In this document: positions 19,424 to 27,697 of the stretch, piece by piece
How positions within the stretch are numbered: the first letter of the stretch is position 1
Layout: every line of letters starts with the position of its first letter
NCBI RefSeq assembly: GCF_023715745.1
Contig: NZ_JAMBOV010000004.1
Location: 124,001-188,000 of the forward strand
Direction of reading: 5' to 3'
DNA: 64,000 nucleotides
Source of the DNA: Microbacterium oleivorans
GTDB lineage: Bacteria; Actinomycetota; Actinomycetes; Actinomycetales; Microbacteriaceae
The notes under the pieces: model-generated
Seen by the model: only the letters and a program-made list of their open reading frames with translations
What the model was told of the DNA's origin: nothing
Database searches by the model: none
Made by a program: the position numbers and the translations under genes

Positions 19424-20265
19424 AGCGGCTGCGCATCGAGCACACGACGGGCTTCGACTACCCGGGCGAGGTCGGAGCGTCGTACAACGAGGCACGGATG
19501 CTGCCGACGACCAGCGACAGCCAGTTCGTCCTGAGCTCGCAGCTCGACATCGACCCCTCGACGAACGTGAACTACTACGTCGACTACTTCGGCATTCGGG
19601 TCGCGGCCTTCGACGTGCTCGCGAAGCACTCCGCGCTGCACATCACCGCGCGCTCGCTCGTGGAGGTGCGGGCGCGGCCCTTGACCCACCCCGACGTGTC
19701 GTGGGAGGCGCTCTCGCGGGACGCGCAGCGGTCGATCGGCACGGTCGAGATGCTGTCGCAGACCCGGCGGACCGACCCTCATCCCGAGGTCGCCGCCCTC
19801 GCCTCGGGCATCGCCGCGCAGCACGACAATCCCTCGCTCGCCGCCCTCGCGATCGCGACGGCGGTCGGCGAGGCCGTCGAGTACGTGCCCGGGGCGACCG
19901 AGGTCCAGTCGACCGGCGCCGAGGCGTGGGTCGAGCGCAAGGGCGTCTGCCAGGACATGGCCCACATCGCCCTCGGTGCGCTGCGCTCGGTCGGCATCCC
20001 CGCCCGATACGTCTCGGGCTACCTGCACCCCAATCCCACCGCCGAGGTGGGTGTGCCGGTCGTGGGTGAATCGCACGCGTGGATCGAGTGGTACGCCGGG
20101 TCGTGGCACGGCTTCGACCCGACCAACGACGCCGAGATCGGCGACCGGCACGTGACGGTGGGGCGCGGCCGCGACTACAACGACGTTCCGCCGCTGCGGG
20201 GCGTCTACGCGGGCCCGTTCAAGAGCCGGCTCGAGGTCCAGGTCCTCATCACGCGCGAGGCCTGA
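19420..20265 (+). CDS. Transglutaminase-like cysteine protease family protein
   Basis: A 281-residue cytosolic transglutaminase-fold protein (mycobacterial Rv2409c type). The N-terminal beta domain (about 1-90, RIEHTTGFDYPGEVGASYNE) precedes the papain-like core, with the full triad: C177 in RKGVCQDMAHIAL, H219 in GESHAWIEWYAG and D233 in HGFDPTND. It could cleave or form amide bonds in the product of the ATP-grasp ligase. It overlaps the alpha-E gene by 4 bp. No signal peptide is seen, so it acts inside the cell. Confidence 0.9.
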   Translation: MKRLRIEHTTGFDYPGEVGASYNEARMLPTTSDSQFVLSSQLDIDPSTNVNYYVDYFGIRVAAFDVLAKHSALHITARSLVEVRARPLTHPDVSWEALSRDAQRSIGTVEMLSQTRRTDPHPEVAALASGIAAQHDNPSLAALAIATAVGEAVEYVPGATEVQSTGAEAWVERKGVCQDMAHIALGALRSVGIPARYVSGYLHPNPTAEVGVPVVGESHAWIEWYAGSWHGFDPTNDAEIGDRHVTVGRGRDYNDVPPLRGVYAGPFKSRLEVQVLITREA

Positions 20266-20287
20266 CGTCCGGAGCGCGGATCAGGCC
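20259..20287. terminator. Short inverted repeat over both convergent stop codons
   Basis: GGCCTGA (20259-20265) pairs with TCAGGCC (20281-20287), so the stem includes the stop codon of the transglutaminase gene and that of the convergent small gene. The 15-nt loop can itself fold (TCCG with CGGA). A terminator role is plausible but the stem is short. Confidence 0.4.
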
Positions 20288-20418
20288 GGGGAGTCGTCGG
20301 GGTCGAGCGTCTTGAGGGTGTCCTCTTCGACGGCGTTGTCGGCGTCGAGCTGCTGCTCTGTCGCCTCGTCGCCGCCGGTGGGGTCGTCCTGCTCGGGGGT
20401 GGAGGATGCATCGCTCAT
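20281..20418 (-). CDS. Small acidic protein of unknown function
   Basis: A 45-residue very acidic protein (MSDASSTPEQDD... ending TLKTLDPDDSPA), with about 15 Asp/Glu and only one Lys. I do not recognise it. Support for coding: it is composed of ordered low-complexity acidic residues with no frame break, and it fits exactly between two otherwise explained features. The ATG at 20418 is preceded by only a weak ribosome site; the frame stays open upstream to 20574, but that part is Gly/Arg/Pro-rich and looks non-coding. Acidic miniproteins of this kind often bind basic partners; nothing more can be claimed. Confidence 0.5.
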   Translation of the reverse strand: MSDASSTPEQDDPTGGDEATEQQLDADNAVEEDTLKTLDPDDSPA

Positions 20419-20815
20419 GGCCGCGACGGTACGCGCGGCGAGCGGCGGCATCCGACCCCTTGACATCACTGCGCACCGGGGTGGTGGGGGAGTCGGGGCC
20501 CGGACTTCCCCCGAAGCCACCGGGCCCCGAGCCGACGAGTCGAAGCCTGACCCGCCGGTTCCCCCGCACGCCAATCTATGGGGCCGCCGCCGGGTGCAAC
20601 GGCGTGCCCCGGAGGTCGTCCGGGGCGTCCGTCCGGGGAAGTGCCTGGCTGCGCCGGGCCGAGAGGGGCGGGCGCCGCTGAGTGCACAGGTCGGATCGCC
20701 GCGCGGCTTTCATCCGAATGAGTGACTAATTGGCGGCCGCTGCACCGGTCGGCCACGCGCGGCGTCGATCCGTGACAGGCTCGATGGGCCTACGAACCCG
20801 GAAAGCAGCCCTCCG
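20419..20815. other. Non-coding gap before two-component system
   Basis: About 400 bp without a credible gene. The first two thirds are very GC-rich with several self-complementary stretches (for example around 20494-20530 and 20600-20640). The part at 20708-20735 (CTTTCATCCGAATGAGTGACTAATTGG in pieces) is clearly richer in A/T and is the best place for the promoter of the histidine kinase gene, or for the small acidic gene on the other side. No tRNA or known riboswitch was recognised. Confidence 0.4.
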
Positions 20816-22108
20816 ATGACCCTCTCGACGCGCCACGATCCGTCTGCGCCGGCCTCGGTGCGGGCGCCTCTCGTCCTGCTCGGGACAACGCGGGCATCGC
20901 TCGTGTTCGTCATCACCGTCTTCGTCGCGACGGTCATCCAGGTGCTCGCGACCCCCACCATCGCGCTGTGGGAAGCCCCCGACCTGGAATGGCCGCTGCC
21001 GACGTCCATACCGGTGACCTACGGCCTCCTGATCGCCGGGTGCGCTCTGCAGGCGGTATCGCTCACGATGTTCTCGCGCCGGCCGGGCACGACCGTCACG
21101 GTCGTCGTCGCCCTGCACCTCGCGCTCGCGGCGGGTCTCGGCGTGCCGACGTGGGTCGTGGGGATGCACATCGTCATCGCCGGTGCGCTCTTCCTCGTCG
21201 CCACCCGCGTCTCGACGGCACGCGTGGCCGCGTTGTGCTCAGCCGTCGTGGTCGTGGAGTCGGCGGTGCTGCTCTGGTTCGCGCTCGGCTCGGGCGAATC
21301 GGTCACGGTCGGGATCGGCTGGGTCGCCGCGCACGTCGTCTCCCTCGCCGCGCCTGCCGTCGCGGGCACGGCCCTGGGCGTCTGGTGGGCGACGAAGACC
21401 CGCCGGATGCAGCAGGCCCGCGAGGAGGCGGAGCTCGCGACCCAGGAGCACGCGGAGCGTGTGGCCGCGGCGCAGGAGCGGGAGCGGGCTCGCATCGCGC
21501 AGGAGCTGCACGACGTCGCCGGGCAGCACCTCGCCGGGCTCATCACCCTGACCGACGCCGCCCTGAGTGTCGCGCCGACCCATGCGGACGAGGCGCTCGC
21601 GCTGCTCCGGGACGTCCGCGACGAGGGCCGGTTCGCTGCCGCGGGTCTGGCCGGGGCGCTTGCCGACCTGCGTGCGGGCGGTGTGGCCCCGTCCGGCACG
21701 ACGCGGGACGTGCGCAGACTCGCCGAGCTCGTCGAGTTCTGGCGCGAACGGGGTGCGAGCGTCGAGGCCACGATCCGCGGTGACGTCGACTCGCTGCCCG
21801 CCGTGGTCTCGACCACCGCTTTCCGGTGCGTGCAGGAGGCCCTGACGAACGCGGCCAAGCATGCTCCTCGGGCTCCCGTCCGCATCGAGATCATCCGCGA
21901 CACGAGGCGCCTCAGCGGGACGGTCGCGAACGCGGCGCCGGATGCCCTCGAGCAGCGGCGTGCGGTCGGCCTGGGATGGGGTCTGAGCGGCATGCGCGAG
22001 CGCGTCGAGATCCTCGGCGGGACGTTCACGGCCGGAGCGGATGCCGGCGGTGGCTGGACGCTCGGATTCGAGATCCCCGTCGCCTCGACCGGGACGGAGC
22101 GACCGTGA
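20816..22108 (+). CDS. Two-component sensor histidine kinase (NarL/DesK type)
   Basis: A 430-residue membrane sensor. Residues about 25-195 contain five or six hydrophobic segments (for example LVFVITVFVATVIQVLA, VTVVVALHLALAAGLGVP, VAAHVVSLAAPAVAGTALGV). A linker helix rich in Glu/Arg (about 197-225) leads to the dimerisation box ERARIAQELHDVAGQHLAGL with phospho-acceptor H232. The ATPase domain shows CVQEALTNAAKHA and GLGWGLSGMRERVEILGG. There is no extracellular sensor domain, so the signal is probably sensed in or at the membrane. It overlaps the response regulator gene by 4 bp. The signal is unknown. Confidence 0.92.
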   Translation: MTLSTRHDPSAPASVRAPLVLLGTTRASLVFVITVFVATVIQVLATPTIALWEAPDLEWPLPTSIPVTYGLLIAGCALQAVSLTMFSRRPGTTVTVVVALHLALAAGLGVPTWVVGMHIVIAGALFLVATRVSTARVAALCSAVVVVESAVLLWFALGSGESVTVGIGWVAAHVVSLAAPAVAGTALGVWWATKTRRMQQAREEAELATQEHAERVAAAQERERARIAQELHDVAGQHLAGLITLTDAALSVAPTHADEALALLRDVRDEGRFAAAGLAGALADLRAGGVAPSGTTRDVRRLAELVEFWRERGASVEATIRGDVDSLPAVVSTTAFRCVQEALTNAAKHAPRAPVRIEIIRDTRRLSGTVANAAPDALEQRRAVGLGWGLSGMRERVEILGGTFTAGADAGGGWTLGFEIPVASTGTERP

Positions 22109-22794
22109 GCGAGGTCAGGACTCCCATCCGAGTGCTCATCGCGGACGACAACCGCTCGGTCCGCAAGGGGCTGCGCCTCCAGTTGGAGGCGGCCGGCGGC
22201 ATCCGTGTCGTCGGGGAGGTCGCGAACGGTGTGGATGCGGTGCGAGTGGCGCGCACAGAGGCGGTGGACGTCGTGCTGATGGACATGCAGATGCCGGGGC
22301 TGAACGGCGCGGATGCGACACGGGAGCTGCTGCAGGACGGCGGCCCTGCTCCGGCGGTGATCGTGATGACGAGCTTCGCCGTAGACGGGTACATCACCGA
22401 CGCGATCGACGCCGGCGCCGTCGGGTACCTGTTGAAGAGCTACGACGCGGACCAGCTCGTCGGCGCCGTCTTCGCCGCCGCGCGCGGTGAGGCCGTCGTG
22501 TCCACTCGCGCGATCACCCCGGTGCTGCGCGAGTTCGTCCGCCGCCGCGGACCGAAGCCCGACCTCGACGTGCTCGGGTCCCTCAGCCCCGCGGAGCGGC
22601 GGGTCGTCGCGATGCTCGCGTCGGGGGTCACCGCGAACGAGGCGATCGCGGCCGCGCTGCACGTCTCGGTCCACACCGTCCGGACGCAGCTCCAGTCGGC
22701 GCTGCGCAAGACCGGCCTCGCGGACCGGACGCAGCTCGCGCTCTGGGGTGCCCGCCACCGCCTCGACGAGGAGGCGGCCCGCCCCGTCTCGTGA
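22105..22794 (+). CDS. LuxR/NarL-family response regulator
   Basis: A 229-residue two-domain regulator. The receiver domain (about 8-125) has acidic pocket IADDN, phospho-acceptor D60 in VVLMDMQMPGLNG, the switch threonine VMTSF and the lysine in GYLLKSYDADQL. The C-terminal LuxR helix-turn-helix (about 160-220) is LSPAERRVVAMLASGVTANE, then HVSVHTVRTQLQSALRKTGL. The GTG at 22105 overlaps the kinase stop (GTGA), so the two are a cognate pair. The downstream gene is convergent, so targets lie elsewhere or are the pair itself. Confidence 0.93.
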   Translation: MSEVRTPIRVLIADDNRSVRKGLRLQLEAAGGIRVVGEVANGVDAVRVARTEAVDVVLMDMQMPGLNGADATRELLQDGGPAPAVIVMTSFAVDGYITDAIDAGAVGYLLKSYDADQLVGAVFAAARGEAVVSTRAITPVLREFVRRRGPKPDLDVLGSLSPAERRVVAMLASGVTANEAIAAALHVSVHTVRTQLQSALRKTGLADRTQLALWGARHRLDEEAARPVS

Positions 22795-22807
22795 CCGGTG
22801 GGCCGCC

Positions 22808-24511
22808 TCAGACGGCGCGGAACGACCCCGGGTCGAGGTGCACGCGGCGGGGCTGCCCGTCGGCGTCGATCGTGACGGATCGCGCACGGCGGTCGAGGTT
22901 CGCGGCGAGGATCGTGGTCTTCGACCCGCGCCGGCCGAGCGCCCACACGAGTCCATCCGGGCTCTCCCCCCACAGCAGCTCGCCGCCCGTCTCGGCGGCC
23001 AGCGCACGGACGGCCGCCGCGACCGGCAGGTCGCCGCCGTCGGACGAGCGGATGCCGCGAGGCCCCCACTCCTCGAAGTAGGCGAGCGATGCGACCCCGG
23101 GCACGGCGAGAGCCGCGGCGCTCGCGACGGTCCAGGCGGCGAGTTCGGGCGCGCTCTGCCGCTCGTCGGGGGCTCCGGTCAGGTGCGCTCCGTACCCCTC
23201 GGACAGGTCGGTCGCAGGCGAGGCCGGTGCGGGTCGCGTCGCGACGTTGTTGAACCGCGGCCGCAGCGATACCGGGCCGACGTGCACGGGCAGAGAACCC
23301 GCCGACGCGACGGTCTGCAACGCGATGAGCCGCTGCATCGCGACCGACTCGACGAGCTGGTCGGTGCCGGTCGCGTGGAACAGCGGGGTGACGGTCGTCG
23401 CCATGCCGTCGAGGTCGGTCGGCAGGCGGTGGCGCTCCCGATTCAGTTCGGTGAAGTGCGACCGAGAGCCGCCGATCACCGGCGCGGTCACACCGACACG
23501 GTCGAGGGCGGCGCGCAGCGCGGCGATGGTCGTGGCATCCGACACGTGGGCCGCGTCACCGGATGCGGCGAAGGCGCCCACCCGTCGAATGTCGAGCTCT
23601 CGCAGGGCGGCGGCTGCGGCATCACGTTCTGCGGTGTGCTCGATCCCGACGAACCGGACGTCCACGGGTGCGCCCGACGCCGCCGCGCGGGCGAGGGCAG
23701 CCCGCCAGGACGGTGCGCGCAGGTCGAGCTCGACGAGGACGCCGGCTGCGAGGGGCTCGATCACTGGGGCGGGATCGGGTGCCGTCGCCGCCCCGAGGAC
23801 GATCTCGGGGAACGCACCCCCGGGTCGGAGGGTGATGGTGTCGGATGCCGGCGGTGCGGGCGCGAGCTCGCCGGCGACGGACACCGTGACGGACTGCCGC
23901 ACCCGCTCGCCCCTGCTCATGCGGTACGGGAACGGCAGGTCGAGCGGACGGCTGTAGGTCTTGAACGAGGCGTCCGTCCAGTTGCGCTGGTCCTCCATCT
24001 CGAACACGTCGCCCTCGAAGGCGAGGTCGAGCGTCGCGCCGTCGATCGGCCAGGTCAGGCCCACGATGTCGCGCACCGGCTGGTGCGGACTGATCTTGCG
24101 AGGGAACGCACCTCGTGTGAGGGCGCCGTTCGGATGCCGCACCTCGACCGTCGTCCCGGCGAGGGCGGGCGGGTGCAGGACGACGAGACCGGTCCGGTTC
24201 GTCGCGAACTCCGCCGCCGATTCCAGGTCGAGCAGGACGCGCAGCTGCGACGGACGCGCCTCGACCCGCACGACGCCCGCGAACGCAGATCCGAGGCCGA
24301 CCGAGCGCACGTGCAGCATCAGGGACTCGTCCCGCGCGTGCACCCGGTCCACGACGAGGTCCGCCGTCTCCCAGTCGGCATCGCGGACGACGGCGCGGAT
24401 GCTGCGCAGCACCACCCGGCCGTCGACGGCGATGTCGGCGAACTCGTCCCCGCGCAGCTCGAGCGACCAGCGGCCGCTGCGCCACTGCATCCCCTCGGTC
24501 CACCAGGTCAT
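22808..24511 (-). CDS. apnL: Probable D-apionate lactonase (ApnL-like)
   Basis: A 567-residue protein, last gene of the seven-gene operon. The N-terminal half is beta-rich and contains the distinctive stretch MEDQRNWTDASFKTYSRPLD followed by LPFPYRMSRGE. The second half looks like a barrel with GGSRSHFTELNRERHRL, where the glutamate could be catalytic, as in glycosidase-like barrels. From memory of the rhizobial apiose pathway (Carter et al. 2018), proteins with this architecture are D-apionate lactonases, opening apionolactone to D-apionate. The neighbours (ApnO-, OiaC-, LerK-, LerI-, DerI-like) fit that pathway exactly, which is the main support. On sequence alone it would be 'hypothetical protein'. 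It ends 14 bp from the convergent response regulator gene. Confidence 0.65.
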   Translation of the reverse strand: MTWWTEGMQWRSGRWSLELRGDEFADIAVDGRVVLRSIRAVVRDADWETADLVVDRVHARDESLMLHVRSVGLGSAFAGVVRVEARPSQLRVLLDLESAAEFATNRTGLVVLHPPALAGTTVEVRHPNGALTRGAFPRKISPHQPVRDIVGLTWPIDGATLDLAFEGDVFEMEDQRNWTDASFKTYSRPLDLPFPYRMSRGERVRQSVTVSVAGELAPAPPASDTITLRPGGAFPEIVLGAATAPDPAPVIEPLAAGVLVELDLRAPSWRAALARAAASGAPVDVRFVGIEHTAERDAAAAALRELDIRRVGAFAASGDAAHVSDATTIAALRAALDRVGVTAPVIGGSRSHFTELNRERHRLPTDLDGMATTVTPLFHATGTDQLVESVAMQRLIALQTVASAGSLPVHVGPVSLRPRFNNVATRPAPASPATDLSEGYGAHLTGAPDERQSAPELAAWTVASAAALAVPGVASLAYFEEWGPRGIRSSDGGDLPVAAAVRALAAETGGELLWGESPDGLVWALGRRGSKTTILAANLDRRARSVTIDADGQPRRVHLDPGSFRAV

Positions 24512-24524
24512 GACGGGTCCCGCG

Positions 24525-25289
24525 TCAGAGCGAGGTCATTCCGCCGTCGACCTGGAAGGTCGCCCCGGTCGCGAACGAGCCGTCGTCGCTCGCGAGGTAG
24601 ACCATGATCCCGGCGACGTCGTCCGGCGTCCCGGCGCGCCCGATCGGGATGCGGCCGACGATCGCGGCACGCGACGCGGGGTCCTCGCTGATCGCCGAGA
24701 CGAGCGGCGTCTCGGTGTAGGCGGGCTGCACCGTGTTCACCCGAATGCCGCGGTCGGCGTAGGCGGCGGCGACGGTGCGCGACAGTCCGTGCACACCGGC
24801 CTTGGAGGCGCTGTAAGCGGTGAAGTCCTTGCCCTCGCCGTTGACGGCCGTCGGGCTGCCGGTCAGGATGATCGATCCGCCGCCGAGGGTGAGCATCGTG
24901 CGCACGGCGTACTTCACGGTGAGGAACGCTCCGGTCAGGTTGACGTCGATCGTGCGGCGCCAGACCTCGAGGTCGAGGTCGGCGGCGGGGGCGTCCTGTC
25001 CGAAGAGTTGGATGCCGGCGTTGGCCACCACCACGTTCGGTGCCCACCCGGCATCCGTCGCCGCGGCGAAGCCGGCTTGGACCGATCTCTCATCGGAGAT
25101 GTCCATCGTCACCGCCATGGCGGCGTCGCCGATGCGGGCTGCGGCGGCCTGCGCGCCCTCGCCGTTGCGATCGGCGAGGATCACGCGGGCGCCTTCGCGG
25201 GCGAAGCGTTCGGCGACGGCCGCCCCGATGCCGAGCGCGGCTCCGGTGACGAGCGCGGTCTTGCCGGCGAGTCGTGTCATGTCGGTCAT
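24525..25289 (-). CDS. SDR-family sugar dehydrogenase (candidate apiose dehydrogenase)
   Basis: A 254-residue classical short-chain dehydrogenase. The NAD(P) loop is TGAALGIGAAVAERFA, with ADRN (an aspartate that favours NAD), NAGI, the catalytic serine in ILTGSPTAVNG and YSASKAG with Tyr and Lys. It oxidises a hydroxyl or lactol to a ketone or lactone. In the operon it sits between the lactonase and the oxidoisomerase, so the natural role would be oxidation of D-apiose to apionolactone; this is inferred from context. Known apiose dehydrogenases, as I recall, belong to another family, so this would be a non-orthologous replacement. Starts at 25289 or 25280 are both possible. Confidence 0.8.
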   Translation of the reverse strand: MTDMTRLAGKTALVTGAALGIGAAVAERFAREGARVILADRNGEGAQAAAARIGDAAMAVTMDISDERSVQAGFAAATDAGWAPNVVVANAGIQLFGQDAPAADLDLEVWRRTIDVNLTGAFLTVKYAVRTMLTLGGGSIILTGSPTAVNGEGKDFTAYSASKAGVHGLSRTVAAAYADRGIRVNTVQPAYTETPLVSAISEDPASRAAIVGRIPIGRAGTPDDVAGIMVYLASDDGSFATGATFQVDGGMTSL

Positions 25290-25296
25290 CTCCGGA

Positions 25297-26145
25297 TCAG
25301 CGCTCGATGTGGTCGAGGTGCAGCATGCGCGCGAGGTTCTTGTCGAGCTCGTCGTCGCGGAAGATCTTCTTCCAGTCCTCCTTGATGATGCTCTCGCGAC
25401 CGTAGTCCATCGCGATCAGGCACGCGTCGCTGAACGGGTTGTCGCCGCGCAGGCCGTTCGCGAGCGCCACCTGGGTGTGCCCGTAGAGGATGCTGCGGGC
25501 CGCCGCCTCGGGCACGCCCATCGTGTGGATCGCCTCGTGCAACGCCTCGTTGAGGAGCGACCCGATCATGCAGGCGACCGTCTCGACCAGGGTCGGCTCG
25601 AGCTGGGCGAGCTGCTTCACGGTGACGAAGTGGACGTCGATGACCGGGGCGTAGATCGCACGCACCGTCTCTTCGACGATGCGGGCGTGCTCCGGGTCCT
25701 CGGACTCGACGGCGGCGATCGCGTCCTGGGGCGCGGCGATGCCGCCGAAGGTGTCGGCCCACTCCTCCTTCGTCGTGCGCTCGAGGAACACCGACGGGTG
25801 GCACGGGTGCGCGACCGCCTGGACGACGTCCTCGCGGGTGGTCAGCAGCCCCGCGTAAGCCGCGGCAGGGTCGAGTGTGAGAACGATGGCGCCGGGCCTC
25901 AGCTGGGGGACCAGTTCGGCCGTCACCGCGCCGAGGGCAAGGTCCGGCACGGCGAGCACGACGATGTCGGCGTCCGCGACCGCGACGGCGGCATCGGTCA
26001 GCTCGCGTCCGGCGGCGATCGTCCGCTCCCGTCCGGCGGGCGAGTTCTCGACGTACCGGACGACGTGGTCGGTCTTCACGAGGTTGTCGGACACGCGCAT
26101 GCCCATCTTCCCTCCGGCGCCGATGACGGCGATGGTGTGGCTCAT
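25297..26145 (-). CDS. apnO: Probable D-apionate oxidoisomerase (6-phosphogluconate-dehydrogenase-like)
   Basis: A 282-residue oxidoreductase with an N-terminal Rossmann fold (IAVIGAGGKMGMRVSDNLVK) and the helical 'phosphogluconate dehydrogenase C-terminal' domain (VKQLAQLEPTLVETVACMIG, SILYGHTQVALANGL, SDACLIAMDYGRE). This domain pair characterises ApnO, which oxidises and rearranges D-apionate to 3-oxo-isoapionate using NAD. The ATG at 26145 has a GAGGAG site and overlaps the stop of the upstream decarboxylase-like gene (ATGA). True 6-phosphogluconate dehydrogenase is longer and has a different tail, so that role is unlikely. The assignment rests on the domain pair plus operon content. Confidence 0.72.
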   Translation of the reverse strand: MSHTIAVIGAGGKMGMRVSDNLVKTDHVVRYVENSPAGRERTIAAGRELTDAAVAVADADIVVLAVPDLALGAVTAELVPQLRPGAIVLTLDPAAAYAGLLTTREDVVQAVAHPCHPSVFLERTTKEEWADTFGGIAAPQDAIAAVESEDPEHARIVEETVRAIYAPVIDVHFVTVKQLAQLEPTLVETVACMIGSLLNEALHEAIHTMGVPEAAARSILYGHTQVALANGLRGDNPFSDACLIAMDYGRESIIKEDWKKIFRDDELDKNLARMLHLDHIER

Positions 26146-26936
26146 TCGAAGCTCCTCAGGTGGCTCAGGGTGGCGCGGGTCCAGTCCCGCTCGGTGCGGA
26201 CGGTGGTCTCGGGGTCGCCCTGCCAGGGCAGCCAGTGCTCGACGATCTCGTTGATCCCCCGCTCGCGAGGGCGGACGGCGTCGAGGAGATGGCGGTAGTC
26301 GTGAAGGCCTTCGCCCATCCGGGCGCCGGAGTAGCTGAAGCCGACCCACCCCGGCTGTCGTGCGAAGGCGAAGTCCTTCGCGTGCACGTTCACGACCACC
26401 TCGGCGGCCTCCTCGACGCAGTGGCGCGGCGGCTCCAGCCGGGCGACGACGTTGGCGGGGTCCAGGCAGATCCCGACGTTCGGGCTCTCCGCCTGGTGCA
26501 CCAGTCGGACGAGGTCGGCCGTCGCGATCTGCTCGTACGTCTCGAGGGCGAGAGTCACGCCCGCCGCCTCGAAGGCGGGGAGGACGCCGCCCAGCAGCGC
26601 GCCCGCCTCGGCGAGCGACGGTCGGGAGTCGGGCGCGAACACCATGCTCCGCACCAGGCGGGCGCCGAAGATGTCGGCCAGCGAGAGGAACCGCTGCAGA
26701 TGCGCGGTCTCGATGCCCTTCGTTCCGAGCTCGATCGTGAGGCCCAGCTCGCGGGCGGCGCGGGCGGCATCCGCGATCTCACGGTCGGTCATCTCGGTCA
26801 GCGGTGCATAGTCGCAGATCTGGAAGAGGCCGACCCCGAGCTCGCGCGTCGCCTCGAACGCGCCGATGAGGCTGAGCGGTTCGGGGACGCGATCGGAGTG
26901 CTGCCAGACGAAGGCGTAGGTGCCGAGCCCGATCAC
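26142..26936 (-). CDS. oiaC: Probable 3-oxo-isoapionate decarboxylase (xylose-isomerase-like barrel)
   Basis: A 264-residue TIM-barrel protein of the AP-endonuclease-2/sugar phosphate isomerase-epimerase family. The metal ligands expected at barrel ends are visible: Glu in TLALETYEQ, Asp in VGICLDPANV, His in VVNVHAKDF and Glu in INEIVEHWLP. Many family members are isomerases or epimerases; the apionate-pathway enzyme OiaC, which decarboxylates 3-oxo-isoapionate to L-erythrulose, is of this type. Its location between the oxidoisomerase gene and the L-erythrulose-phosphate isomerase genes supports that role. It starts with GTG at 26936, overlapping the previous stop by 4 bp. Confidence 0.68.
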   Translation of the reverse strand: MIGLGTYAFVWQHSDRVPEPLSLIGAFEATRELGVGLFQICDYAPLTEMTDREIADAARAARELGLTIELGTKGIETAHLQRFLSLADIFGARLVRSMVFAPDSRPSLAEAGALLGGVLPAFEAAGVTLALETYEQIATADLVRLVHQAESPNVGICLDPANVVARLEPPRHCVEEAAEVVVNVHAKDFAFARQPGWVGFSYSGARMGEGLHDYRHLLDAVRPRERGINEIVEHWLPWQGDPETTVRTERDWTRATLSHLRSFE

Positions 26937-27697
26937 GGCGCGCTCCGGGCGAGGGCGTACGCCTCGTCGAGCACGTCGCCGAACGCCGCCGGGTCGTGGG
27001 CGAAACGACCGAGGAAGAGGCCGTCCACCGCACGGCCGAGCCCGGCCAGCAGGCCCGGTCCGGCCGAGCCGCCGTAGATGACGCGCGAGCCGGCCCGCTT
27101 CGGGTCCGCGGCGAGGACGTCGCGGAGGGCACCGGTGACGGCCGAGATGTGGTCGATCGGCGCAGGCGAGGGGGCGCCGATGGCCCAGACGGGTTCGTAG
27201 GCGACGACGACCGGACCCGCGGGAGCGCCCGCCAGGCTGCGTCCCAGCTGGGCGACGGTCGCCGAGGCGGCACCGTCGGCATCCGCTCGTTCGTCCTCGC
27301 CGAGGCAGAGCACGGGGGTCACCCCGTGCCGGAGCGCGGCGGCGGACTTGGCGGCGACGTCAGCATCGGACTCGCCGAAGAGCCGGCGGCGTTCGGCATG
27401 ACCGATCTCGGCGTACGTCGCGCCGGACTCGGCGACCTCAGTCGCGGTCACCTCACCCGTGTACGCACCGGGCTCGAACGCCGAGACGTCCTGCACGCCG
27501 AGGCGCACGCGGGTGCCGGCGAAGGCGCCCGCGGCGTCCTCGAGCTGAAGGTATGTGGGGATGACGAACGCCTCGACGGCGCCGGAGCGCACGCCGTCGT
27601 GCGCGCGCAGCACTGCGGCCGCGCCCGCGAACCAGATGCGCGCCTGGCGGCGACCGAAGTACGCCTTCAGACTCACCCCCACCAGGACCGGCTGCAT
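26933..27697 (-). CDS. lerI: Triosephosphate-isomerase-like L-erythrulose-1-phosphate isomerase
   Basis: A 254-residue divergent triosephosphate isomerase homologue. The catalytic lysine (GVSLKAYFG), histidine (IGHAERRRLFGE) and glutamate (VVAYEPVWAIG) are kept, as is the phosphate loop VIYGGSAGPG. Two positions differ from true TPI: the first motif has Ser-Leu-Lys where TPI has Asn-Trp-Lys, and GHAERR replaces GHSERR. These changes, and the operon, point to LerI/EryH, which interconverts L-erythrulose 1-phosphate and D-erythrulose 4-phosphate. The start at 27697 shares a base with the RpiB-like stop (TGATG). A housekeeping tpiA is expected elsewhere. Confidence 0.78.
   Translation of the reverse strand: MQPVLVGVSLKAYFGRRQARIWFAGAAAVLRAHDGVRSGAVEAFVIPTYLQLEDAAGAFAGTRVRLGVQDVSAFEPGAYTGEVTATEVAESGATYAEIGHAERRRLFGESDADVAAKSAAALRHGVTPVLCLGEDERADADGAASATVAQLGRSLAGAPAGPVVVAYEPVWAIGAPSPAPIDHISAVTGALRDVLAADPKRAGSRVIYGGSAGPGLLAGLGRAVDGLFLGRFAHDPAAFGDVLDEAYALARSAP

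Noticed and set aside
20494..20513. Minus-strand GGGGGAAGTCCGGGCCCCG resembles the RNase P RNA core word
   Set aside because: None of the other conserved RNase P elements (for example the ACAGAAA segment and the conserved 3' end) follow within the expected distance.
26933..27697. Housekeeping triosephosphate isomerase
   Set aside because: N-to-S and S-to-A changes in the two signature motifs and the operon context favour an erythrulose-phosphate isomerase.
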